Shown: positions 20,162 through 27,931 of the stretch, piece after piece
Layout of the letters: the number at the start of each line of letters is the position of its first letter
How positions within the stretch are numbered: position 1 is the stretch's first letter
Origin: Hypsibius dujardini
Taxonomy: Eukaryota; Tardigrada; Eutardigrada; Parachela; Hypsibiidae
Direction: 5' to 3'
Length of the DNA stretch: 27,931 nucleotides
NCBI GenBank assembly: GCA_001579985.1
Contig: LRSR01000782.1
Span: 1 to 27,931 of the forward strand
The notes under the pieces: generated by a model
The model's input: only the letters and a program-made list of their open reading frames with translations
Told to the model about the DNA's origin: nothing
Database searches by the model: none
Translations under genes and position numbers: made by a program

Positions 20162-21637
20162 ATGGCACGCACATTTTCCTTGAAAGATGCAGCAACTTAC
20201 GCTGTCTTAGCTGGCCAAGCGTATGTTGACATTGATCATCAAAAGATTCCGGCAGGTTGGAAAAGTATATTTCAGTGGAGACCGGACGGGGGTTGGGATG
20301 TTGCGTACGGAATCTTTGTCAACGAAGAGCGAGACGAAGTGGTTCTGGCTATGAAAGGAACGGACAAATTATTCAACTACATGTCAAATGCGTCACTCGT
20401 TGTCTCCGCGCTGTCGGGGAGACCTGTTGTGCCTCCAGACCAAGACGCTGCAGAGAAACTGGCTGGAGACGTACTGCACCATTTAAACAACACTTTCACT
20501 GCTCCGGAAAACGATTCCGACCGGACCAACCACGACCTTGACAGTATGGGAAAAGTGATTCGAAATCTGCAGGGACACATAGGCATAGCAGTCGCCGACT
20601 GGGTCTACGCATTGATGTACGTCGCTTCAATTTCCGCCGGAATCTATACTGTTAGTCAAGTCGTGCCCCTACCGGCAGGCGTCGTCACCAGTTTAGCGGT
20701 TGGCGCAGTTCTCGTTGGAGCTACAGCTGCAAGTCTGCAAAGAGTTGGCGAGCAAGTTACCGAACGATTAAAAATGGTACTGAAGGAAAAGTCAGGCACC
20801 ATCGACAAAGTGTACCAAGCTATTCACAAGCTATGCCCGGGAAAAACGCTAAAGGTTGTTGGACACTCGCTCGGCGCAGTCACCGCCGAACTTTGTGCTG
20901 TGAAATTAGGCGTAGAATGCATTACCTTTGACAGTCCTGGATCGTTGGAAATCTTGCAAAGTATTGACCGCTACCGAGACCTGCTTATATCACCGGGACA
21001 CGTGAAGATTACCAACTACTTTAGCGCTCCAAATATTGTCAACACTCTAAACGGTCACCCGGGTGAATCAATTCGCCTATTCCTACCCCATACGAATGGG
21101 CAATTTTCACCGATGCATCACGCTGTGTGTGTGTTGAGTAGCGCGTCAAGGCTAGCCACGTGGGTCGGCGTTGGAGCACTTGGCGCCTTCCTTGGCCGCG
21201 CCGTCGCCCAGAAAGCTGCCGAAATTGCCGCCAAAGAGGTCGCCGAGATTGCCGCACAAGAGGCTGCCAAAGTCGCGGCCAAGGAGGTTGGCAAGATGGC
21301 CGGCTTGGCCAGCCTTTCCGCCAAACTGACCGGCGGAGTTGCTGGACTTTGGAAAGACACAAATTGGTTGCTTGAGCAGCACAAGATAGACAGTTTCATC
21401 GCATACCTTTCATCGACGACGACGGCTCCCAAAACTGCGGTGGTCGAGTCGTGGCCGCAAACGTTAAATTTTGGCGGCTTCAAGGCTAGAGCTGTGGATG
21501 TTATTCGCGCAAGTGTGCTTCCGTTGCAGAAGGATCTACCCGGGATTCGAAACCAATTTGACGAGGAGGGTATGCGCGAGGCACAAATTGAAAGAATGGT
21601 CGGATACAAAGTCGAAACCGTCACCACTGATATCTGA
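20162..21637 (+). CDS. Class-3-type lipase / alpha-beta hydrolase, single exon, 491 aa
   Basis: One uninterrupted frame from ATG at 20162 to TGA at 21637; an in-frame TAA four codons upstream fixes the 5' limit of the exon's frame. The N-terminus (DAATYAVLAGQAYVDID) and the MKGTD motif near residues 64-68 are typical of class-3 (Fungal_lipase-like) hydrolases. The nucleophile elbow is GHSLG at 234-238 (Ser236), followed by ECITFDSPGS; a His pair at 319-320 (SPMHHAV) is the likely catalytic histidine. Residues 147-190 are strongly hydrophobic and could be one or two membrane segments. Residues 350-385 form an Ala/Lys/Glu repeat (AAEIAAKEVAEIAAQEAAK...) expected to be helical. No signal peptide. 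It probably hydrolyses ester bonds of lipids at a membrane. Lack of introns, unlike its neighbours, and the TFDSPG variant common in microbial lipases make transfer or retroposition possible. Confidence 0.85.
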   Translation: MARTFSLKDAATYAVLAGQAYVDIDHQKIPAGWKSIFQWRPDGGWDVAYGIFVNEERDEVVLAMKGTDKLFNYMSNASLVVSALSGRPVVPPDQDAAEKLAGDVLHHLNNTFTAPENDSDRTNHDLDSMGKVIRNLQGHIGIAVADWVYALMYVASISAGIYTVSQVVPLPAGVVTSLAVGAVLVGATAASLQRVGEQVTERLKMVLKEKSGTIDKVYQAIHKLCPGKTLKVVGHSLGAVTAELCAVKLGVECITFDSPGSLEILQSIDRYRDLLISPGHVKITNYFSAPNIVNTLNGHPGESIRLFLPHTNGQFSPMHHAVCVLSSASRLATWVGVGALGAFLGRAVAQKAAEIAAKEVAEIAAQEAAKVAAKEVGKMAGLASLSAKLTGGVAGLWKDTNWLLEQHKIDSFIAYLSSTTTAPKTAVVESWPQTLNFGGFKARAVDVIRASVLPLQKDLPGIRNQFDEEGMREAQIERMVGYKVETVTTDI

Positions 21638-23473
21638 TCCGAACCGAACCGAGCTACCTTGTTCCCCTTGGCATTGAATTCCAATAATCCAAAAAGCAGC
21701 CTTCAGTGGAAGATATTTTCACTTTTCAGCTTATCCACATCAAACTATTAAATTCTGCATGGTTGATATTGTTCCAAACCTTTGTGCAATATAATTTCAC
21801 TTTCTTTGGCCCTGTCGAGGGTGGCATCGTGCCGGTAATGTACCCCACTTTAATTATAAACTAGTGACTGAAACTTTTAGTTTAGCTCTAGCGTAATTTA
21901 AAACGACAAATTTGTCGTTTAGTTTTGGCTTCTCGAGTTACGATCAGGGCTTTTGCTCATTCCCGTTGAAGTTAAGATACATCTTGGATGTGAAGTACTA
22001 CTCACATCGTCTGTTTGTGCTGATGACCGTCCTGGGAGGCGCTTGCGTTGAACGAAAGGGCCATCGGGTTGTTTGACGAAATGCTCTGATACGGTAGAGG
22101 TCCGGATCAGCCGCAGGGCGAACGTAATTATTACCATGGAACGTGGTAATTAACTCCCGCGTTCTCTGTTATTGTGCTCGAAGGCTTGACAGAACTTAGA
22201 ACCGGACCTATCTTTCAATTGCCTTTCACAGATGCCTATAATGCTGTATCATTCGGTATACTGGGAAAAACTGTTCCCTACACATACAAGTGCCTCATAT
22301 GGTCCACATTCAAGGATCGATACAGAATTACAATTTACAAACTCTTACAGTTTATACAGATTAATGTGGTGACGTGCATATTTGCCGCTCTGATTCTCAT
22401 GTTCTTCATATTGCTCACATGCACTCGTACTGTAATACTCGTACTGTAGTAGTTATCATTCTTGCCCTATGCGAAGGATGTTTCTATGTCGGTTGAAGAA
22501 TGTCCTTCTTCACATTGTAATCATGTCTGTTCAGTAAGAATGAGTCTTCGAAGGTCAATTCGAGACTCGACTTCTCGATTTGATTTCTAACTTCTCATTC
22601 AGTCTAATTTTTGTTGTCTTGCAATCTTGGCTTCTCTCAGTTCGTTGTACACGTTATAATTTTGAAAATCAGTTCGTATATCAAAAGGTCAACAGGACTT
22701 TTGAGTTCTCAAAAAAGAATAGATCGTCTCACCTTTCTAGATGTAAAATTTTCTTTCGGATTTTGTTTTTGCTGCAACAAAACGAAATCAGGAAGAAGAA
22801 CAACATTTAAACGACAGCTGTAGTTTAATTGTATTTCACTGCTATTTAGGATAGTCAAAAACAGTTTTATGCTTTTAAATAACAAATTTTTTCAAATTAT
22901 TAAAAATCTAAAACATTGGGTGGGAGATTGTTTCTTGTATTTATAATCAGTTCTACATCGGTTACGATTTTTTAACTAACACATTTAAATTATACGGACG
23001 CCAATTTAAAGTATATTAAACACTGTACCGTAAGAGCGTAATGAATTATAATTAAAACAGAAGAATCTGTCTCTGTTCGACGCGTATCGTGATTGAACAC
23101 AGACAGATTCTTCTGCTTTAATTGCAATGAATTATGCTATTGTAGTACAGTCTACTGTACAATTTACCGCAGAGCAGACAGTTCAACACCAAAAGGCCTC
23201 CATATGGTCGAGCGTGCCACCGTCGCGCCCGATCGGAGACGGAGCGTCGGTCGTACGGTTGGCTACGTCCAACTGCAGATTCGCTTTGACGACCGCTGGG
23301 ATAGTCAGCGCAGACACGACAACAGTCTGTGCAAATTATATAAATCATTTACTTTTTAGCAGCACATTACAGAGAGAACAACCTTACTGTCTGGACGGAA
23401 GTCTCAATCTAATCGTCGGAATATGTAAGGAACCCCTTTGGAAAATACATGATGTGGCTCCTTTACTTGCGGT
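21638..23473. other. Intergenic region between lipase and esterase genes
   Basis: No supported gene. Open frames at 21919-22137 (minus) and 22174-22449 (plus) lack recognisable domains and splice partners. A hairpin element sits at 23050-23125. Confidence 0.4.
23050..23125. mobile_element. 76-bp hairpin element flanked by 10-bp direct repeats
   Basis: Arms 23050-23078 and 23095-23123 pair over 29 bp with two mismatches (CAGAAGAATCTGTCT core) around a 16-nt loop. AATGAATTAT occurs at 23040-23049 and 23126-23135, as a target-site duplication would. A microRNA-like precursor is an alternative reading. Confidence 0.6.
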
Positions 23474-24405
23474 ATGGTTGAAATGCGAGTTAGTTCTGCT
23501 GATTTTTGCCACGTCATCGGACTGCTTCTTTATTGCCTTGGACTGCTCACTGTGATCAGACACGATTGGGACGTGACCACAGGCAGCCGCGACAACCCTT
23601 GCGGAAGCTTAATGTCCAGTGGCTCCTTCATTGATCAGGAAGCCGGGCAAGTATGGAGACCGGACGATTGCCAGATGAGAATTTATTCACGACAGTAAGT
23701 AGTTCGCTCAATCTTTTCGCGGGATCAGCGAAACAATTTTAAAACAGGAAATGTTTTTATGTTCACTGCAGAGACTTGGATTTTTGCATGCAGACAGTTA
23801 AACGGAGTCGGAACGGCAACGAAGCCAACGTGGTTTTCGCTGGCGATTCTCGCATTCGTCAGCTGAGGGACGCGTTGTTCTACGAGCTGACCGGAAACGA
23901 TCGCGACTGGTTGTCCAATAAGAACGTCACCCATATTCCGAGCGCCTACGCAAAACGTTCCAACAACGAACTGCTGTTAAGGGATTCCGGAGTTCGGATT
24001 GAATTCATTTGGGCTGCTGGGTTGGGTGATTGGAATGGGAAGGCGGCTGCTAGTTTGCGGAAACTTGCTTGGAGAGATGCGCAGCGTCGTCCGAATCTGC
24101 TGGTACTGGGCAGTGGAGCGTGGGCGATTTGGGAGTGCGAGAAGCAGAACCGCAGTCAATCTCATTGTGTTAGCGAGTATAAAAAGTGAGTCTAACTTGC
24201 TGTGATCATTCGTCAGGGGCGCGTGACGTGACTCTTGCTGGGCAGATAGTATATGTCACAAATTACTAGGCAGGCAGACCGAGAGGCAGGTAGCCAGACA
24301 GGTAAAGGGACTAACAGACTGGCTGACTGACAGACAAACAGGCAGACAGACAGACAAACAAACAAACAGACAGACAGACCGACCGACAGACAGACAGACA
24401 AACAA

Positions 24406-24450
<45 letters not shown>

Positions 24451-24869
24451 ACAAGCAGGCACGCAGTAGACAGCCGCATAATTTCATTACTTCTTTCAGG
24501 ACTTTCAAGCTCCTGTTACCAACGCTAACTGAGATTGCCAAGCACACCCATGTCATATGGGCGCCTCAGTTAATGGTGAACGAATCAGTATGGATCAGCA
24601 CCGGCAGGGCCTTCACCAACCAGAACATGAAGATTTACAATAACGCAATTATCACAGTTCTTGACTCCACATCGAATCACGGCGTGATTTACTGGAAATC
24701 AATGCAGACCATTTCTTCCCTTTTGAATGACAGTCTCGACGGGTTGCATTTCGGTCCCCGGGCAAAATACTACGACACTCAAATGCTCCTGAACCTACTT
24801 TGCAACTCCGTATCGGGTTCCTTCAATAATTTCGGAGATAATAACTGCTGCACGGGGTCAACGTCTTAA
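23474..24869 (+). CDS. CASD1-like SGNH/PC-esterase protein, 3 exons, 334 aa
   Basis: Exons 23474-23694 (donor GTAAGT), 23772-24185 (acceptor ACTGCAG, donor GTGAGT) and 24500-24869 (acceptor TTTCAG, stop TAA) join in phase 2. A signal-anchor helix near residues 12-27 precedes a luminal domain. CGSLMSSGSF, VWRPDDCQM and VFAGDSRIRQL match the N-terminal domain of CASD1, the Golgi sialate 9-O-acetyltransferase. The GDS nucleophile is about Ser100 and the Asp/His pair is in DGLHF (D292, H295), completing an SGNH triad. The multi-pass Cas1p acyltransferase region of full CASD1 (about 800 aa) is missing: the frame stops 39 residues after the His. The product is probably a membrane-anchored or luminal O-acetyl transferase/esterase; substrate unknown. 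The start ATG is the first in the exon frame that gives the anchor helix. Confidence 0.82.
24267..24450. repeat. CAGA/CAAA microsatellite in an intron of the CASD1-like gene
   Basis: GACAGACAGACAAACAAACAGACAG repeats make up most of the intron 24186-24499. The long Cys/Val/Leu/Ser-rich frames on the minus strand are products of this repeat. Confidence 0.92.
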
Positions 24870-24975
24870 GGGTTTCCTGCTGACGCATCCGTGCAATTTT
24901 ACATCTAGCATTCATTGTACACATCTTTAAATCCTCCATCTTTTCAATATTCCGCCGAATAATTTTTTCGTATGT

Positions 24976-25332
24976 ATGGCACAATACTACAAGGTCATTC
25001 TGGTGCGGCTTCTGTGCTTGTTACAGCTACAATGGCCATGTCTGACGATGAATGTCAAAGCTCCCTTTTCTCCCAATTTCATCACCCTCACTTCGTCCAA
25101 CACAACACCGTCCGGCTTCGTGGAGCTCAATCCGGCTTTTGCGGTCACGCTTGACCGATTGGCCCCGCAGTACCCGAGAATCCTGGGCAGCTACACATTG
25201 ACCCAGCTGAACCATACGACACCGGCTTCCTGCAACCCAGAGGAGTGGTACGAACAGTATCGGGAGATGAATGCCCTATTTCGCGATGGCGATCTGATAC
25301 CGAGACCGACAATCGTTTTGGCAGGAGGCAAG
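24976..25332 (+). CDS. Probable first exon of a secreted/receptor protein, ANF-receptor-like
   Basis: ATG at 24976 opens a signal peptide (VILVRLLCLLQLQWPCLT) followed by about 95 residues: GFVELNPAFAVTLDRLAPQY, a YTLTQLN strand, a Cys in PASCNPEEWYE, and RPTIVLAGG. This order (hydrophobic strand, helix with a Leu/Tyr-Pro end, YT strand, Cys, then a strand ending in Gly-Gly) resembles the N-terminal lobe of periplasmic-binding-type ANF receptor domains, as in receptor guanylyl cyclases. The exon should end near GCAGGAG; the best nearby donor is non-canonical (GAG|GCAAGAG, a GC-AG type), since the frame then runs into AT-rich sequence. No later exons are seen in the remaining 2.6 kb, so the gene continues past a long intron or is a fragment. 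Family assignment is tentative. Confidence 0.45.
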
Positions 25333-26471
25333 AGTTTTACATCGATTTTACATCTATTAATATCAATCATTTTCATCAGCTTTCTATTAAATTGTTCACG
25401 TGATAAAAATATTTGTGGTTGCGAACAAGGCAAATACTGCATCGCATGTATATTATATAATTATAATTATTATTATTATTATTATTATATAATATTAAAT
25501 ATTATTTAAGTACACTCAAAATTTAATTAAACACCATGTATACATATTTAATTTATCTAATTAATGTATTTAATGTGATTAGTATATATTTTATTTATTT
25601 ATTTAACATATATATATATATATATTTGAGAGTGATTAAATCGGTAAATTCTTAATGGGTCTGTACACCTATATACAGAATAGTTTTGGAAGATACAGCA
25701 GTCTTGTACACATTTCAATTTAAATCAACCGGCACCAAAAGATATATATGTTCGACATAAGGGGGGCAGGACCTGGGTCCTTTGTCCTAACAAAAGCAGG
25801 CGGAGGACATGCATGCATGATTTCTTAGATTAAGGTCTTCGTTCGCTGATTCCATTCCATTATGACAATTCTAAATTTAGTTTGGAATGGGACACGGAAC
25901 AAAATTAAATTAACGACCATGCGTAAATCGGATTACAACATTGAAGCGGCAATCGGATTTTACAGTAAAAAGACGGTAGGGGGAGTGTCCCACGGTAGGG
26001 GAAGTGTCAGGATTTTTTTGCTGTTTTCGAGTCAGCTGAATTGCCGAAACTGATCATTGCGTCTGTAACATATTAAATTTTACGTGGCACTTAAGAAAAG
26101 AGCATATTGCCTGTCAAGATTGAAGACACCGAAAACATATGTTACACTCAATCAAAAAAAGGTCTCACCGCAAATCGTTGCAGTGTGCTCTCCCTCGATT
26201 CCCATAATCGGTGATTTCGCTCGCGGTAAGTCCTAATCCATTTTGTGACCTTCTTACCTCCAAGTAATTTTGCATTTTAATGCATTTAAATACGGGCATC
26301 AAAACGGGTTTTCTGCTTCCAGAACTGGATTTTTTAATGATCACTTGGTAAGTCATTAACAGGCAGGGCGTGGCCAGTGTGTTTTCAATGAATCTGGACC
26401 CCGTATAGTTAAAATTTAGGTCTATTTTATTTGAATGGCATCATTTAATATTAGCAGCAAACACATTTAAT
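25333..26471. other. AT-rich gene-poor stretch
   Basis: It contains (ATT)n at about 25450-25506 and (TA)n at 25608-25625. No exon was recognised. Confidence 0.45.
25450..25625. repeat. ATT and TA microsatellites
   Basis: TTATTATTATTATTATTAT around 25467-25488 and a TATATATATATATATATA run at 25608-25625, within strongly AT-rich DNA. Confidence 0.8.
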
Positions 26472-27070
26472 GAAGGTTGAAACTATTCGGCTGGAGTTTT
26501 TCCGGCTGAATAGCCAAGTCACTACCCAGCCGAAATTTCTCCGGTTGTACAGCCAAATCACTGCTCAGTCGCCATTAATTAAGAATGTCTATGGAGATGT
26601 GTCATGGAGGCTACTGAACCGGGATCATGAACGTCGTGCGCGAGTTCTTTGAGGCTCTTGATTTAGTTAAACGTGCTCCATCACTCAATTCACACGAACC
26701 CAGACAAACAAAGTCTGCTGCAATCTTTACGAGATGGAAGTACAAATAGGAAAGGCTAACCAAACAAGGCAAACTATGTCAACACTAAAAAATCTGATTT
26801 TCTGGAGCGGTCAGCTGAATTAAATGACTTCTCAGACCACGTTTTCGAGGGTCATGTGCAATTAAGATCTCGCCCATGATGATTTTGCGTCGCCATTCAC
26901 GCAGGATAGCGCCGTTTTCCTACTGTCCTACCATTGATGTTCTACTTGGAATTGCGTAGTATTTGTTCATATTGCTCCTACGAATTTTTGATTTCATTAC
27001 TGTTATTGTGAAAGTCCGGCTGGATAGTGGCTTATTCAGCCGGAAAAATTCCGGCCGAATAGCCACTTCC
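26472..27070. mobile_element. ~600-bp MITE with ~70-bp TIRs
   Basis: The left arm contains CTATTCGGCTGGAGTTTTTC and CGGCTGAATAGCCA. The right arm, reversed, contains CTATTCGGCCGGAATTTTTC and CGGCTGAATAAGCCAC. Both then continue to CTACCCAGCCG / CTATCCAGCCG. TTTAAT flanks both ends (26466-26471 and 27071-27076). The interior has a further diverged copy of the arm motif (CCGGTTGTACAGCCAAATCACTG) and no coding sequence. Confidence 0.7.
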
Positions 27071-27472
27071 TTTAATTAAATCTTGTTCATTTTGTATTGT
27101 TAGTATTGTCCGCCCAACTTAAAGTACAGAAATTTGTTCGATTTATTTCCAATTAAAGATATCAGAGTGTTTGTACAAGGAAATGAACCCTCATTGACCG
27201 GCCTGAAAAATGTCCATGCTCTATAAGGCTCACATGAAATTCTTCCGCACCCGTAAATAAAATCCTGATGCTGACAAAATATGCACCTTCAAACTTTTTT
27301 ATATGTGAAGATGGTTTTGTGTGTCACGATGTGTGGGAGTAGTTCTGGTCGGACAAAGACTGAAAAAACTTTTATTAGGGTACAGTTCGACCAAAATTAT
27401 TTCAATATTGTTCTCCATTTCTCACTTGAAAAGGAAAAACTCAAAGTTGGTTTTAACATTCCAAGACCAGAT

Positions 27473-27840
27473 GCGCGTTTCGATTACCACGGAGTGGCAA
27501 CCCGAGCAATTCCCCTGGAAGCACCCCCTGAGGGTCCAGCAGGAGTCTGGACCCCTCAAACTGCCATTCAATCCCAAATTTTATTCTTAACAAGAACTTT
27601 ATTTGGGGTTAAGGAGAATAATTCTAATACACATCTTCAATATAACTTTTTTTACCTTTATTTTTTTTAATATGTACGATACTTATCTTTTGTTATTTAC
27701 TGTTACCCCAAATATATTTTTTGTTAAGCATAAAATTCTGGATTGAATGGCCTTGCTAGGGGTACAGACCTCTGCTGGATCCTTAGGGGGCACCCGCAGG
27801 GAAATTGCTTGGGTTGTCACCCTTGGGAATCGAAGTGCGC
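27473..27840. mobile_element. Foldback MITE, family 1 copy 2
   Basis: Inverted arms begin GCGCGTTTCGATTACC and end GGGAATCGAAGTGCGC. They share CCCCCTGAGGGTCCAGCAG, GTCTGGACCCCT, GCCATTCAATC and ATTTTATTCTTAACAA with each other and with 4612-4989. The AT-rich centre (27610-27710) has no coding sequence. It is better preserved than copy 1. Confidence 0.8.
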
Positions 27841-27931
27841 CTTTGCTTAGCGTGAGTTTTGGGTTTTCAGAAATTAGTTTCAGAAATTTGGCCATATCTC
27901 GAACTACAATATCCACTACGACATTACTTTT

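Noticed and set aside
21118-21684. 188-codon open frame antisense to the lipase
   Set aside because: Shadow frame on the opposite strand of the Ala-rich repeat region; no domain or splice support.
24330-24450. Regular CAGACAGA repeats as a possible CRISPR-like array
   Set aside because: Simple 4-bp microsatellite with no spacers, in a eukaryotic intron.
24213-24556. Cys/Leu/Val/Ser-rich open frames on the minus strand
   Set aside because: Produced by the CAGA microsatellite inside an intron of the CASD1-like gene.

Overview
This is a eukaryotic window from an invertebrate animal, most likely an ecdysozoan. The genes have canonical GT-AG introns of about 75-1600 bp, long AT-rich intergenic stretches, microsatellites and several foldback/MITE-type elements. 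The left half holds three tandem gustatory-receptor-like (7TM_7 family) genes. A tardigrade, crustacean or basal hexapod would fit. A tardigrade is my preferred guess because of a receptor-guanylyl-cyclase-like (ANF-receptor-like) first exon and a CASD1-like esterase nearby, but the sequence alone does not settle it.

Left third (1-13.2 kb): three minus-strand chemoreceptor genes, here called GrA, GrB and GrC, share exon boundaries and sequence. GrB (4182-6655, four exons, 489 aa) is intact and ends in a TYhhhhhQL signature. GrA (37-2514, last exon off the window) carries one in-frame TGA. GrC (7415-13232) is broken twice. A 10-nt deletion shifts the frame near 9480. A 3.0-kb pogo/Tigger-like DNA transposon (10146-13144) has landed inside its first coding exon, leaving 29 codons of the N-terminus stranded at 13145-13232. 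Taking the element out with one copy of the TA target duplication, and allowing for the 10-nt deletion, gives an exon 1 of exactly 888 nt in frame, matching GrB's layout. The transposon has unusually long (~270 bp) inverted repeats. These carry an open frame that fuses to GrC and would mislead a gene predictor into a chimeric start at 10342. Its four-exon transposase (minus strand) keeps a DDE triad but has an in-frame TGA.

Right half, all genes on the plus strand. A secreted protein with two SnoaL-like (NTF2-fold) domains lies at 14873-17349; its single 1.6-kb intron contains two MITEs. A single-exon class-3-type lipase (20162-21637) has the GHSLG motif and an Ala-rich helical tail. A three-exon SGNH/PC-esterase protein (23474-24869) resembles the N-terminal catalytic part of the sialate O-acetyltransferase CASD1, with a CAGA microsatellite in one intron. 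A probable first exon of a secreted or receptor protein lies at 24976-25332. The last 2.5 kb are gene-poor and contain two larger foldback elements, one of which has a sister copy inside a GrB intron.

The genes do not form an operon or one pathway. The layout is a decaying chemoreceptor cluster next to unrelated genes, heavily visited by small DNA transposons. All exon boundaries were worked out by eye from splice signals and paralogue comparison.
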